DNA from: Paramarasmius palmivorus
Lineage: Eukaryota; Basidiomycota; Agaricomycetes; Agaricales; Marasmiaceae
Direction of reading: 5' to 3'
NCBI GenBank assembly: GCA_037176845.1
Contig: JAYKXP010000008.1
Coordinates: 310,001-374,000 of the forward strand
DNA length: 64,000 bases
The position numbers and the translations under genes are program-made. The notes beneath the pieces are model-generated. The model was not told the origin of the DNA and made no database searches. It was given only the letters and a program-made list of their open reading frames with translations. Shown here in pieces: positions 12,278 through 24,954 of the stretch. Each line of letters opens with the position of its first letter. The first letter of the stretch is position 1.

Positions 12278-12695
12278 ATGTCTGACACTGGTCGCCAATC
12301 TTTCACCGACAAGGCTGAGGCTGCTTTGAAGGTGTGTTGTTAGCCATTCTGTCTTTGCTCGTTGTCTGACACATCTTGCAGCCTGATTCTCAGAAGTCTA
12401 CCACCGAGCACTTTGGTGACAAGCTCAAGGGACACGGTGACTCTGCCGCTTCAACCCTCCAGCCACAGGTGAAGCAGTCTTTTGCGATGCTTGTCCTCGC
12501 CACATTGCTAACGAATTTGAACAGAGCGAGAAATCTACTGGTCAGAAGGTCGGAGACTCCCTTAGCGGCAACTCCAACAACAACGACGTGAGTAATCCTC
12601 GATACATCGCGCATAGTGCTTTTGTTCACCTGTGTTTTCAGCAATCCTTGCTCGACAAGACCAAGAACGCTATTGGTCTCGGAGACAAGCAATAA
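12278..12695 (+). CDS. HSP12: Heat shock protein 9/12 family
   Basis: Four exons (12278-12331, 12382-12468, 12525-12587, 12642-12695) join to 85 residues. The start MSDTGRQSFTDKAEAALKP and the later TTEHFGDKLKG, GQKVGDSLSG and AIGLGDKQ segments are hallmarks of the Hsp9/Hsp12 family. These proteins are small, hydrophilic and unfolded in solution, and they coat and stabilise the inner leaflet of the plasma membrane under heat, osmotic or stationary-phase stress. The length is typical. All introns are 50-56 nt. Highly confident assignment from conserved sequence. Confidence 0.93.
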
Positions 12696-14242
12696 ATCAC
12701 GATTTTTGACGACCTTGGGAATACTGCAATCATTGTATTATTCTGTACATTATTGACGAATTTTGGTGTATACATTGCAATTGAGGAATCGACCTGACTT
12801 TAACTTTAAATGAGTACAGCACCGGTGCATCTTTCGTATCCGATAATGCCGACGACGGTTCGGCGAACTCCGAATCATCAATCTAAGAAAACGACTTTCC
12901 AACAGCTTTCGCGTATCTCTCAACGTTCTGATTTACTGTAGTCTGGCTTTAGCCCGATTCTCGCGCTAGATACGCTGCAAGGGTGTAGGAATTTCCGGAC
13001 CCCAAGGAAATCGGTAGTCAAACTGCTTTCTACATACGTTGTGCATACCCGGCCACTTCAGCTCAACAAAAGCATATGTACTCTCCGATCAACTTGATTG
13101 CCTGTAAATACATCTTTATCCACGGGCTCTCTGATGAAGATTTCGGCCCGTAGACGACCCTAGACCCGGGAACTATGGTTTGAATCGGGGGTGACGGTCC
13201 ACGGTCTAGCTAACCCTCTTTTACCGAATGCCGTCCTCTCGACAACGCTCGGCAGTGCCCAGCAAAAGGCCTGAAAAGGAACCGAATGCGCCGGGCTAGG
13301 TCTCACTCTTTCTGAAAGTCGGGTTGACCATGCTTATTCCCTCAAGCTGCTGTTATCAATTCTATTCGCCATAGAGTCTTTTTCTTATAAGGTAGCATTC
13401 ACAATATGCTTTTATGCCGTCTGGACGCGCATACTTTTCAACTCACAAACATACTTCGATAGTGATTTATATATCTGAGAGACGTCGTGCCTTTGGAATG
13501 GATAGTCACGGTGCACTGCTGGAGCCGGGCATTGCATCAGAACGCTACCTTTACAAAGACACGTGCTATTTTCTCCGTACTAGCTAATGTCTGGAAGACT
13601 TTCTAACAGCTTTCAGGATGCACCATATATTATGCTGCTTGGATTCCCGCATTTCAAGGGTGTACCATTTCCGACCAAGGTCGGTAAAGCTCGTTCAAAA
13701 TGCCGAAAGGTAATTTGTCATACTCCTGATGTATGGACTGAATCCGTCAAATGGCTTGGAGCTACAATTAGATCACGGTGGGCGGCCATTCAGCTCGCCA
13801 AACAATTTTCACTCCAACCATTCTACAGCAAGTCGAAAATACCTTCGGAGGAGAGCTCGCTTCGAACATCAACGCTATCGTCTTGGCAACAAAGCCCCCA
13901 ATTTCTCATTTATCGCTCCACCGCTTGCGGATATCCTCCTTTTTAGGGAGTTCAAGTAACAGCCGGCTCCAACGCAGCTCCAGCGTGATCAGATTTCCCA
14001 TAGGGTTGCCGTTATCCCTGGCAAATCCCAACATATAAAATGCCCAGGCCTTCCGGGCAAAAAATTAACATACATTCGCTCGCATCCCCTCTCTTTACTG
14101 GTCTCTTACCGCTGTGCGACAGAACCTATCCTCTCTTTAGCACAACTCGAACTTGCGCGCATAACAAACAAATCACTTGAATCTTTCGTTCTTATACCTA
14201 CTTCTCGGATATACCCTTCCAACAAACACTCGAATCGCAAGG
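12696..14242. other. No gene supported; promoter of the secreted repeat gene at the end
   Basis: About 1.5 kb without a credible gene. Open frames at 13587-14038 have no splice logic or motif. A TATAAA box at 14034-14039 followed by a C/T-rich leader marks the promoter of the gene at 14243, implying a 5' UTR of up to about 180 nt. Confidence 0.5.
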
Positions 14243-15257
14243 ATGCATTCTTCAACTTTGTACACTCTCGTTATTGCTGCACTTGTCAGCACATCTGTTG
14301 CTGCTCCCTTGGTGAGTTTCTGGTTTCCGTCACACGCTCACCTCGAACTGACGCGTTTTTCCACCCCACAAGCAACGCAGACAAACAGGCCTTGTCGGAG
14401 GATTGACCGACACCGTTACCGGAGTTGTTGATGGCGCTGTTGACACAGGTTCGTTCATCCATCTCTGCTCTATTACTCACTTCTGATTGGTTTGGTCCTC
14501 CAGTTGGCGGAGTCGTCGATGGAGTTGTCCCAATCGGCGCAGGTGGCATTCTCAGCGGTGTTACAGACACTGTCGGAGGTGTCGTCAAGACCGCTGGCTA
14601 AGACCGTCGATGGTGTCACCGGTCTTCGTCGTCAACTCGAGCAAGTTGATGAAGTTGTCGGTGGTGCCGTAGATACGGCTGAGAAAGCTGTTGGTGGTGC
14701 TGTCGGCGCTGTGACAAACGTTGCTGGTGGTGTTTTGGCACGCCAGGAACAGACACAGACTGGTAACTCGACTACTGAACAACCCACCGAACAACAGAGC
14801 GGTGGCGGTATTTTGGGTGGTGTGCTCGGTGGCGGAAATGGAGATGGCGCAGGCGTCGGCGGTGTGCTGTCTGGTGTTACGGACACAGCTACTGGCGTTG
14901 TTGGAGGTAATGGTTTCTCAAAACCTTGCTTGAAAACCTGGTCTCTGACTGCTTTGCAGGTGTTGTGGACACCGTTGGAAAAGTTGTAGATGGTGCAACT
15001 GGACTCGGACTCGGAGGTGTGCTTTCTGGGGTTGTGGACACTGCTGGAAATGTTGTTGGAGGTTAGTCCATTCTTAATGCCACTTGCATACCATGATTGA
15101 GCATGGACCATAGGCGTAGTTGATACTGCTGGAGGCGTTGTCGATTCAACTGGTTTGAAGAAGTAAGCTCGTCTCGCTAGTATGATATTTGACCTTGGTC
15201 TGACTGATACCGGCATTTAGGATGCGCCGTGCACCCGCACCACAAGACGACTGCTAG
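14243..15257 (+). CDS. Secreted Gly/Val-repeat protein
   Basis: Start at 14243 (MHSSTLYTLVIAALVSTSVA), a clear signal peptide, followed by QRRQ (possible Kex2 site). The rest is built from degenerate units of the type GG-V/I-L-SGV-x-DT and GVVD-T/G-xGxVV. Exons: 14243-14311, 14373-14448, 14504-14906, 14960-15061, 15114-15162, 15221-15257. Several exons start and end in phase 1 and encode one repeat unit each, so the gene appears to grow by exon duplication. The C-terminus is RRAPAPQDDC. An in-frame stop arises near 14601 unless one T is removed (GGCTAAG), after which the repeat pattern resumes, so there is one frame break. Gly/Val repeats suggest a wall-associated or aggregating matrix protein; no family was recognised. 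Confidence 0.65.
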
Positions 15258-15368
15258 GAGTAATCTGCTCGTCGTTTCTTGTATGATACCATTTCGTTTT
15301 TACACGCCCTGTATTTTTTATCATCACAATACTTCGCACTTATCAAGTTTTAAGTCACATGCAAATCA

Positions 15369-17431
15369 CTACCTGAATGCACTTATCCCTGAACCAGGAA
15401 TAGCTTCCCATAAGGTGTTCTTGCTCTCTAATTCTAAGGGAAAGGACAATCAAAACAGAACATGAACAATCGCATGTAGGGAGCATACCTTGCTGTTTAC
15501 CCTTGTCGGAACATATCTCGGTCTGGAGGATTTCAAGTTCGGGGTACCCAATGTAATGTGCAAAGGCCGCGGTGGAAGGTTCAAAGCCTTGGAAGAGTTG
15601 CCAATTGTGGAGAGTGGCATATATAGACGTAGGCCACGAGATCAAAGTAAGATGATGATTAAAGGACATCGAGGGTACCAGTTTTGGGACACCCCAAAAC
15701 TCGAGTTCATCCTCCGTCATCTTGCATAAGCCAGCCTTGTCCATAGACCAGTAATGTGAGTGGGTGTGTCCATCCACCCATGAGAAAACTTCGGCCATGG
15801 TCGTGAACGCTACAGGATAGACAAACAGGTAGATGGGAGGAGGAACCTCGCTGTCGCAGAGCTTGAAAAAGTCTGCTAGGATCTCACGTTCACCTCTACT
15901 TCCAGTAGATTGTAATGTCGGATATACTGGCTTAATGACTACCACAAATACTAACGGTGAGTATTGCAAGAGGCACACACAGGGAACGAGAACATACCGA
16001 AGTAATCCTCGTTTTCACTGGCCTCGACACAGCGCGAGAATTGTGATAACCAGCTCATACCACGGATATCTTCGCAATCGTATTTAGCAGCAACGAATAT
16101 ATCGTCGTCGTCAGCAGACGCCAACGTGAAGCTAAGGATAGCGTCAGCGAGACTTGCTAACCCATTGCGGAACGCCTCACCGAATCAATTCGTTACCAAC
16201 CGGCTTTCTGTCGGCCAGTCCATAGTCTCCGGAACCCCAATGCCACTCAAGACCGGCTTCTTGCGGCAATCTAGCGACCGCGTCCAGCGAGGTGGAGTAG
16301 ATAGTGTCGAAACGTAGCTTGTACATAGAGTCAAGCACCTCTTGGCGAGGCTTGTCCGGAAAGTAGAGCTCAAGATCGATTTGTTCTCTGTCCAGACGTT
16401 CGGAGGTGTGGTTGGCCATGTCGGTTCGAATGAATTGACTATCAATCCGGCAGACTTCAGAGTAGCTATAGGCGCTGCCTACAATCCAACGCTGGAAGGT
16501 CCGCGACTTGAATTGCCGAAAGAACTCGAAAATGAGGTTATCTTTGAGCATTTCTACTGTCGAAGGGACGATAATTGTGTTCGATTGGCTATAAACGACT
16601 CCACGATTTGATGGAACGAAGGGCCCAAAGGGGCCACTGCAAAGGACGCCTTTGTTTGTGTCCAACCATATATATTCCTCCCAGCATCTCATTTGTTTCT
16701 AAAGAACAAATGTAAGCATTAACACAATTTTTAAGCGCATTAGGGCCTCACCCGCAACCACTCCACATAGAGATTTTTCCAGAATGTGGGGATGTAGAAA
16801 TGAGCCAGCGGGACTAGATCTATTCCACTTAAGTACTACCTCATATAATAGGCAACCAAGGGAAACACACCATGATGGAAAATTAACATGGGGACTTCAG
16901 AACGATTTATACCAAACAGCTTGGCACGTTCTAGCGTTTCTGTCAATGCTCGGCTTAGTCCGGACTATCATTGACACGTAGGTAAAAAGAGGAACCTGGT
17001 GCGTGAGCATTGCTGGAAATCTTCTTCCCAGAAACGATGTGCATCCTCGCCTTCATACACGAGCGCAGTGAATGTGGATTGTCGGCCAATCAGCTCGATA
17101 CTGTAAACTTTTTTCCGGTTTCTATCCCAGGCATATAAGGCACCATTTCTCCACTTCATCTCGGTGATTTTCATGGTACCAACTTCCCTCATGGCGACGA
17201 TATGCCCACGCTTCACATATTCGAACTAAGAAAACCGTCGTGTCAGTCTCCAGAGTGAGAACTAGAACGACGAATTAACTTCACCTCGTCAAATTCGGTA
17301 TGTTCTGCAGCTACCAAACCATTATAGTGGACGGCATTAGCGTTGACCGTGCAACTAATCTGGTCACCGTAGACATGATTGAGTGTGTTCTGGCCTTGAA
17401 TGGTGAAATGAGACGAGTGGCTAAAGCTCAT
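15369..17431 (-). CDS. Uncharacterised basidiomycete family protein, copy 1
   Basis: Start at 17431 (MSFSHSSHFTIQG), stop at 15369, about eight exons. Conserved blocks shared with the gene at 62435: a short beta-rich start with VYGDQ; FEYVKRGHIVA followed by a region that looks like a degenerate kinase N-lobe (TFTALVYEGEDAHRFWEEDF); then a LFGINRSEVPMLIFH block. Further on are LVPLAHFYIPTFWKNLYVEWL and a large exon (16180-16692) containing WLDTNKGVLCSGPFGP and LRFDTIYSTSLDAVARLPQ. I recall such proteins as common, expanded and unnamed in agaricomycete genomes. No catalytic motif is visible. One base appears inserted just before the LFGINRS block (about 16925), breaking the frame. Confidence 0.6.
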
Positions 17432-18015
17432 CCTTAATGATACTTTTGGGAGCGAGGGATACGGTGGTAACAAGGCAAGTGTAATATGCACCTGGAGGCT
17501 ATGAGCTTGGTGATTCTTGATACTGATTGGCAGTGTTCATCGGTGCCATGGCCGTCAAGTAAATTGTGGACGTCCTATGTCGAGTGCCTCGATAATTGAA
17601 TTGGCGAATACAGTCCTTCCAGCTTCAGGCTGCATTGCGAGACTTTAAATCAGGTGGAAAAGTCAATGATATAGTGACGTACCCTGTTTCCAAGATTCAT
17701 TGCGACCACGAACTCATTCGTACTGACTCCCAAGCCCCCGCAGTGTATGCATGCTTTTTCGAGCCAAGAGAGTGGATATGTCGAAGAGTGTATCGACAAG
17801 ACCATTAATCATCGCAAAGGTCTCGGATGCCCTTCTTGCTCTGATGAAGGGTAAAATGTTTGAACACAGGTAGCTCCAAATTTGGGAGATTGAAGTAAAG
17901 ACGCGCTCACACCTAACACCTCTAGGTTACCGAACTTAAGCGCTCGCTCAGAACACAGCTCGAGTTCTATTTCCCAAAGACCCAACTTCCCAATATATAG
18001 ATACATATTCAAAAA
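17432..18015. other. No gene supported
   Basis: About 580 bp between the uncharacterised family gene's start and the 3' end of the pseudokinase gene. It should contain the former's promoter. No motifs were recognised. Confidence 0.45.
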
Positions 18016-21000
18016 CTAGATGGTAATATCGCCAAAGTCATACTGCACTGGGCACGGTGGATGGAATTCTGGACAACCACCACTCCAGTTATGACTCATC
18101 GCTGTCTTGGCACTAGCAGCATTTCTGGTCCAAATGTTTCCACCAATACTTGTCGCAGCCATATTGCAAGCCTTCTTCACCTCTGGGTCTCCATTCTGTG
18201 CTAGATTCTTCAAAATCTTTACCCCTCCTGCATTGACGATCTCCTTCCGAATCGCTGACCCGCCAACGTCGCCCAAAAAACTAACAGCGAGTGCCAACTC
18301 GATGTGAACCTGGGGATACGGTTCGTCTGCTGCGGTCCGTAATGCGGCAAGAAGCGAATCGACCACACCAGCGTCAACCAATGCCTTCCGTGTCCCACCT
18401 CCCCATTCCGCACAGCTGAATCTTTGGATGGCGAACGCAAATGAAGCCAGCGGCTCAACCTCTTCGGTGGGCAATACGCTAGGTAGTCGAGCCAATCCTG
18501 CAGCAACACCCTTCTCCAACAAGATCTTCGACATGTCACTACTATTTGGCCGCATCAAACATCCTACAGCTCTTGCACTCCAATGCAAGACGCTAGGATC
18601 CGTTGAGGTATTCAAATGGTGTGCCAATAAGTCAACACATCCTGCCTTTGCGAGTTGCTTCGCCAGTTTTATCGAGCGTGACATCCGCGCGATGACGAAG
18701 AGACCTGATGAAATATCTTCGGCAGTAGAACTGACGAGGTTGGTTGCGTGTCGTAGGTGATCGACAATGTCCACAACAAAACCTTGGTCTGCAAGAGAGT
18801 CGGCAATGGCATCGTTCTGGATGAGGTTGCCTAGGCACCATGCCGAGAGCGTGGCCCCCCGTGGTCCGCCGTGCAATCCTCGTTCGACGAGCTCCTTCGC
18901 AATACCGCGCTTGAGGAGGCCTGTGGCAATTTCTGCTGAACGGGTGAGCCGTGTTATATTCCACAAGGCAAGTGCCGCTACATCCTCCGACTCTGCCGAA
19001 GAAAACAGTTCCATTAGGGTGGTTGTGGTATCTGTTCGGTATATCGTGTTTGCACTCAGAGAGTCGTACCTGTGTAGCACGGAGAAGGTCAGCCTTGCTG
19101 CATTCCGTGATTATTGATCATACGCACGCGAGAGTTCCTAGTGCAATCAATACCGTTTCTAATGGCTCGTCGGCAGCAGCTCGAGTCTTCAATAATAGAA
19201 TCAATGTTGGTATGACACCAGCAGTGATTAACTTTTGAGCCGTCTTATCCGACTGCGAACCAAGTAGATAGACCTTCATAAGATTCTCGTCGATTGCTCG
19301 GGGGTTTCTTCGATCCTTGACTTCGGCTTGTAGCGCCTGAGCAACCAAAACTGGATTTGCGCCTCCTGAGTTACTTGAGCCTAAATACCACATAAGAGAA
19401 TTGAAACCCATGTCAGTCAAAGTTGGCTTACCACTAATGCTACCAATATCACTTATCGACTGCATGTCTGATCCCGGTCCACCCCTCGGGCCTAAGCTCA
19501 GTCTCGAGAAACCGGAGCTCATGGTCATACTTCGGCTGACCCCGAGAGTATTGCTTGCGGACGTTGCCATTGACTGCCTCAACAGATGTTGTGAAGCCGT
19601 CTGGTAGCCATCTTCAGGAGGAGAGACTGGATAGGGCTGCAAACCATAACTTCGGACCTCATCTGACTGTGGCGCCGATCGAACTTTGACGTTTAGAGGT
19701 CGGACTTGTTCTCCGAAAACTTGCACCGTTGGTTTGGAGCTTGCTGGATAGAGGAATCAATGAGCTCTAGACGCATTTACCAGATTGGCATACTCACAAG
19801 GTGGTGTCACATCGTCAAATGCAGTTTTCTTGGACGAAGAGGGCAGTGGCTGTTTCTTAAGATCCTCAGAGTACTGAGAACCACACCAGCGGGTGAATAC
19901 GCGGGGGGCACATCGTGTTCATCATCAGGTCCAGGAGATGTGGGATTTTGAACGCGCAATCTTCTACTGGGAGTACTTGTAGTTTTCCCTCGGTCAGATT
20001 GAGCTGAAATTTTCATTGCGTCAGCTACCAAAAAAAGAAGACAGAACTTGCTCACATCTAATGGTCCCTTCTCTTGCTGCCTGCCACATCCTCACGATAA
20101 TATCAAACGTCGGTCGCAGTCGAGCTTCCTTATGCCACGATTCCTCAATGATGTCCCACATTTGATCTGTCATGCCGACCCTGACAGACCATGAGTATTC
20201 GGGACGATCAGGTCTTACATCTTCATGACAAACCATACGAATGATGTGTTTTTCGGGGAGAACTCCCCAAGGAGGTGCCGAAGTGAAGATCTACGCGCGT
20301 GAGAGAGAGAGTAATGATAGACGGTTAGGTGTGAAGGTCGTACCTCAAAGGCACACATTGCAAAGGCGTATACGTCTGATGGTTTGGATGTTACCTGGCA
20401 AGACCTAAAGTTAGCATATGGAGGATAGTGAATGGTATGTCGGGGCATACTCCTTTCCAAGCTTCAGGAGAAAAGTATCTGTGAGCGTCGTTATTTCTTG
20501 TTGACTGAAGCTCTGACATCCCATAATCTGCGATGCATGCTTGACCGTCAGACTTGATAAGAATTTCGCATGTCTTAAGACCCCCATGAACGATCCCGCG
20601 CTGTGACACGAAATGAGCTTTGGTCTTGAGCTAAAGAAGACGTATGACACACTGAATGGAGGTACTGCATCCCAAAAGCAACGTCTAAAACCTTCATTGA
20701 GTATCATTCAGCTTTTGAAGATAGCTCAGAGCGTAAATGCTTGCCATTTGAGGTCTGTCGACATTTGGGTGATCCTTGAGGTACGTCGACGCATCTCCGA
20801 AAGGATGGTATTCGGTGACAATGAATAAAGGGTCTGCTTCTTTGCTAGATACGCCGAAGATATGCAACACGTTTGGATGGTCAAGGCCTTCCCAAAGAGA
20901 TGAACGAGCATGTAGCGGCTACAGTGCATGTTTAAGATACAATATAACCATCCCTGGAAGAAAACTCACCTCCGCCGTCACCTCCTGCGATAAGATTTTG

Positions 21001-21095
21001 ACTGCTGCGAGTTTGTTTCCATATGCCGCCTTGTATGTTTTCCCGGATCCAAGGAGAGATGATTCATCAACTGACACTTCTTCTGGGGGTATCAT
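18016..21095 (-). CDS. TKL-like pseudokinase fused to armadillo repeats
   Basis: Start at 21095 (MIPPEEVSVDESSLLG), stop at 18016; roughly 750-800 residues. The kinase fold runs from residue 14: a degenerate Gly loop, VK lysine at about residue 33, HPNVLHIFGV, VTEYHPFGDASTYL, GMQYLHS, then HGGLKTCEI (118-126) where HRDLKPENI is expected. DYG (138-140) replaces DFG, followed by SPEAWKG, SKPSDVYAFAMC and ARLRPTFD. Loss of the catalytic Asp and Asn predicts a pseudokinase. After a Pro/Ser linker with PPAYSP (about 19800-19950), a second half (19726-18016) carries armadillo-type helical repeats (ISSGLFVIARMSRS, ALWNITRLTRSAE). Exon 3 (20653-20691) is bounded upstream by a GC-AG intron at 20692-20744. 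Likely a cytosolic scaffold or signalling regulator; partner unknown. Confidence 0.78.
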
Positions 21096-21362
21096 GGTGG
21101 TTCGAGATAAAGAATAGTACGCGAGAATTAAGGTTTACAGTGTATGGGTCCAAGCCCAAGCCCAAGCCATATTTATGAGGTGAGAGTTCGCATCGCATCG
21201 ACAAGGTGACGACGTCGTTGATGCGTTGACGGCTAGCCTGTATCAACATGAACAAAGCTTTTGTTGGAAATTGCATTGGCTTAGTGGAGTGAAATCGGAC
21301 GGTCTGGGTTAGACCAAGATAGAACCCCTCAGATTGGAGCAAGCAAAAATATTTTACATCCA

Positions 21363-22940
21363 CTATACCATAAAAGAGACCTCAGCAATTGTATCCAGCA
21401 CATCTTCACAGCCTTTCGCGAGAATATAGGTCTTCCCACCGACTGCTACGCAGCCGACAAATGATTTTGACAAGCCTGTCTTCACCGTGCCGTCCTTGAT
21501 CCTTCTCTTCGTAAAAGTGTTATCAATGTCCCCAAGGTGACGAAATTCGTCGTTATATGGAGGTTTGTAATGGTAGAAGTCGTACGTGTCACTATTCTCA
21601 CCCAGCACCGCAAATATCACGCTGTCAGATTGTCCTCCGTTATACCGGGCAGATGTGAAAGGTATAACCTCGTGGAATCCGATCTCTCCTGAAGGGGCCT
21701 CAGTGGGTTGAGGTCCACCATCCCATGTCATTGCGGCGCCGGTGCTAGGGGTGAAAAGGCAGAACTTGCTGAAGTCCAAATAACACTAGGCATCAACCGG
21801 TTAACTCAACTATGACACCCAAAGTTGAAGGAGGATGTACCAGTTCCTTCTCGCCCATCATCCCGGGGGATAGAAATATCTTGTTTTTACCAAACCCTGG
21901 GGATTCCATCACGAGTGCTTCAATGTGGAATCCGAGTTTCTTGACCCTCTCGGGAAGACTCTGTTCGGGAACTCTCCACGTCCACTGACTAGTATCAGGA
22001 TCGAAACTCAGGACCGAGTAAGTGTGAAGAATCTCTTCAGGAGAACAACGCCAGTTATCTTCGCCTTCATGGTCGCGTTCTGGAAACTTGCTTCGCCCGC
22101 CAAAGACATAAATATCGTTGCCAATGCAAGCAACAGCGTGCCGAAACCTCGCCGGTGCTGCACCAGTTGTGTTCAGGACTTGCCACGACTTATCAGAGAT
22201 GTCCACCATAAGGACAGTCATGAATTGGCCATGATTGAAGGCGGTCCATTTGTCGCGATTGAGTGGGTCTCCGATGTAGCCGCCGATTAGGAAAAGGAAC
22301 TTTTTATTGGTACGTGGATCCTTGAAGAATGTGAGCTTCGTCCAGATGCACGAGGGAAGAGGTTGCCTGTGGTCTTCCGAGTCAAAACTGATGTTTGACT
22401 TGATATCGTGAACCTAGAATCTGTAAGGGCTGAATGTCCTCATTTGACGCGTGATAGACGCACCGTATCGTCCCACATCTTTCTCTTGAAATCCAAACAA
22501 TGTAGAGTTGAACCATCGTCATGGAACCGCGAGGATGTATAGCTTTTCGTCTTCATGATCAACGGCCATAGGCATACCCTGCTCGGGAGTGATAGGTATT
22601 ATCACCTGCGGATTGCAATCTGGTACAAATTGAAGTTCAATTGCGTCTCCTACTCGAATCAATGACTCCCTCGTCGTTGATGAAGAGGATAGTACAGCAT
22701 TCGACCTGGCTACATTCTCCCGACTCAGACGCGCCGGGGTACCGATACTAGCAGTCTGTGAAGAGGCGAACTCTCTGCTTTTTTGGTGACGATGTATTGG
22801 CGGCTCTAGCGCCCTTCTTTCGATGGGTATCAACGGGAACATGGGAAGAAGGATTATACGACGATGTGCTATCCATCAGAGGCTGTTGGTGAAGGTGAAG
22901 GATCGTGGACAAGTTGGTTTGGCCTTTTCCGCAGGTTCAT
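21363..22940 (-). CDS. Kelch-repeat protein, copy K1
   Basis: Three-exon beta-propeller protein. Exon 2 contains FFKDPRTNKKFLFLIGGYIGDP, the MTVLMVDISDKSWQVLNTTGAAP core and FRHAVACIGNDIYVFGGRS, all classic kelch strands. The last exon (21363-21779) begins FSKFCLFTPSTGAAMTWD and ends in TIAEVSFMV. The proposed start at 22940 (MNLRKRPNQ) resembles the basic starts of paralogues at 24955 and 56166. The N-terminal, low-complexity part changes frame twice (near 22870 and 22760), so the coding start is uncertain and this copy may be damaged. Role unknown; kelch propellers usually mediate protein contacts. Divergent from the Cys-rich membrane gene at 23348, with 407 bp between. Confidence 0.65.
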
Positions 22941-23347
22941 CTGCAGGGTCTGTATCAGGGTAACATTGATTGCCATGGATATGTCTGCGCACCTTCCCGG
23001 CATGACCGTCCGATACCATGTTCCGATTCGATATCACAGTGCTCTCCAGTCGAGGGGCAGGCCTTCCAGTTCGCGGGAAAACAAGAGCGTTGCACTTATG
23101 TCAGCCGTGCAGCTTGTTCCTCAATGTCCACAACAGCGACGACGCGTCCTGCTCACTGTCTGCGATGATAATCGGCTGTTGTTTCTGTGGGTCCAATGAC
23201 CTCGGCGCTGGCTGATGGTTGATGACAGCTGGCGCCTTGCCTTGAAGACCGAAACAGCAAAAATGCAGTGTTCCCAGGACTCTTCACGAGGCACCTGAGC
23301 GCTGTCCAGGCTTCTTCCCCTTCTCTTTTCCAGAAGGTGCCGTTGCC

Positions 23348-24728
23348 ATGAAATTCAAGACGTCTTTCGTTCTTTTGGCACTGGGCGCTGCACCTTACGC
23401 AAAGGCGCAGACTACAGAACCTGCTCAGTGTACCAACACCACTTTTCAATGGGTAAGCCCAACCTACTTTTTCCTTCGTATCTCATTAGCTAACTTTCGC
23501 TTGAAAAGGCCTTTAATTCTCGAGATCAAAGCCCGTGTATTGTCGCTGGATATCTAGGAGGGGTTTGTAACGCGGGACGTGAGTCTCAATCGATCATCTA
23601 TTATATATGGTATCACTGATTTACGGTTGCCAATGTTCTTTGCTATCAAGAATTCACACTCCCGCAGTTGACACAACCTGGCCAATTCTATCAAGGACCC
23701 TCCATCGAGACAGCGAACCGATGCAGATGCAACACCGTCTTCTATTCCATGCTCAGTGCCTGTGCAGCATGCCAGGACCGTAACTATCTCAGGTGTGTGC
23801 TATTCCTATTGCTCAGTCCTCTGCGTTCTGAGCATTGGCTCTCCAGGTGGTCGCCCTTTTCAATGAACTGCTCGCAAGTTTATGATGGATTGTAAGTCGC
23901 AAAAACCTGGTCCCATTAATGCGACCTGACAGAGACTAGGTTTCCGGACAATATCCCCAGCGGAACTGCAGTACCAAGTTGGGCGTATCTGAATGTTACG
24001 GTATGTATCCATGCATTTCCTACGGTTGCAACAGCTGACGAAGGGTTTTATGATAGGGATCCGACACATGGAATTTAGGCCAGGCTTTAGACAATCGTCG
24101 TTCGTGTTGCAGCAACCTGCCCCAGATTCACTCTTATTAATACAAATTCCAGAGGGCCCTGAATCAACAGGCGCCTCAAAACCAACAGGATCCACTCCAT
24201 CAGCCCTCGCATCTTCTACCCCCTCCGAAGCATCTCAGCCTGATCCAGGTTCCAAGACTAATGCAGGTGCTATTGCTGGTGGTGTAATTGGCGGTGTTGT
24301 CTTCCTTGGTATTGTCGCCGGGATAGCCTTCTGGTTGTATCGTCGCCGCAGAGACCAGCATGATACCGGTTCACACTACGTGGATGCATCATTCGATGTC
24401 AATACAAGTCATTTGCCACCTACTTCTATGAGTCCTGCAAGTGACCAGACCCGCTTTGGAAGCCCGGAGATGGGCAGAAGCTCCCATATTATGTGCGTGA
24501 TGTTGACTGTCATATGCCACAGATCGTTCTCTTATTTTAAGACTCTAGAATCCTTCGGACCCAAACACCTTCCCGGATGCCATCGCTCGGATGCAATCAC
24601 CAACGAACACATACACCTCTCATGCTCATTCCAACTCGATCGAATCCGTTCGGGCTGGAAATACTGTCAGCAGCGTGTATTCAACACCCACTCATCACAG
24701 GAACTACAGTGGTGCCGCCGAGATTTAG
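23348..24728 (+). CDS. Cys-rich extracellular, single-pass membrane protein, copy 2
   Basis: Start at 23348 with a signal peptide (MKFKTSFVLLALGAAPYAKA). Exons 23348-23452, 23509-23578, 23651-23792, 23847 to about 23892 and onward give a Cys-rich ectodomain (QSPCIVAGYLGGVC, NRCRCNTVFYSMLSACAAC, IPSGTAVPSWAYLNVT). Next come a Ser/Thr/Pro-rich stalk, a membrane span (AIAGGVIGGVVFLGIVAG, about 24270-24330) and basic RRRR. The cytosolic tail opens a last exon with NPSDPNTFPDAIARMQSP and ends at 24728. It is the less damaged partner of the gene at 10655; the two share every exon boundary I could check. The exon just before the stalk (24040-24110) is uncertain. Topology resembles wall-stress-sensor-like fungal proteins; no ligand is known. 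Confidence 0.72.
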
Positions 24729-24954
24729 GTTTCGTTATTTATCGTTGTGACCTGTCTGTATCGAATCTATTCTGGTGATGCCTTTTCTCCGTTTGAACCG
24801 TGTACAGTATTCACAAAAGACGAAACGCAAAGCCTATGAACTTATGGTCTACCATTTTTGGGTTTGATGGAAGGATAAGTTTGCCAAACTGGGTTTTCCT
24901 TGTAATTCGGATCCTACGTAAAAACTTCTCCGTTCCCTCTCATCTACATTTCAG

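Noticed and set aside
13587..14038. Open frames of up to 119 codons in three plus frames
   Set aside because: They lie upstream of the TATA box of the next gene, show no conserved motif, and have no convincing start or splice sites.
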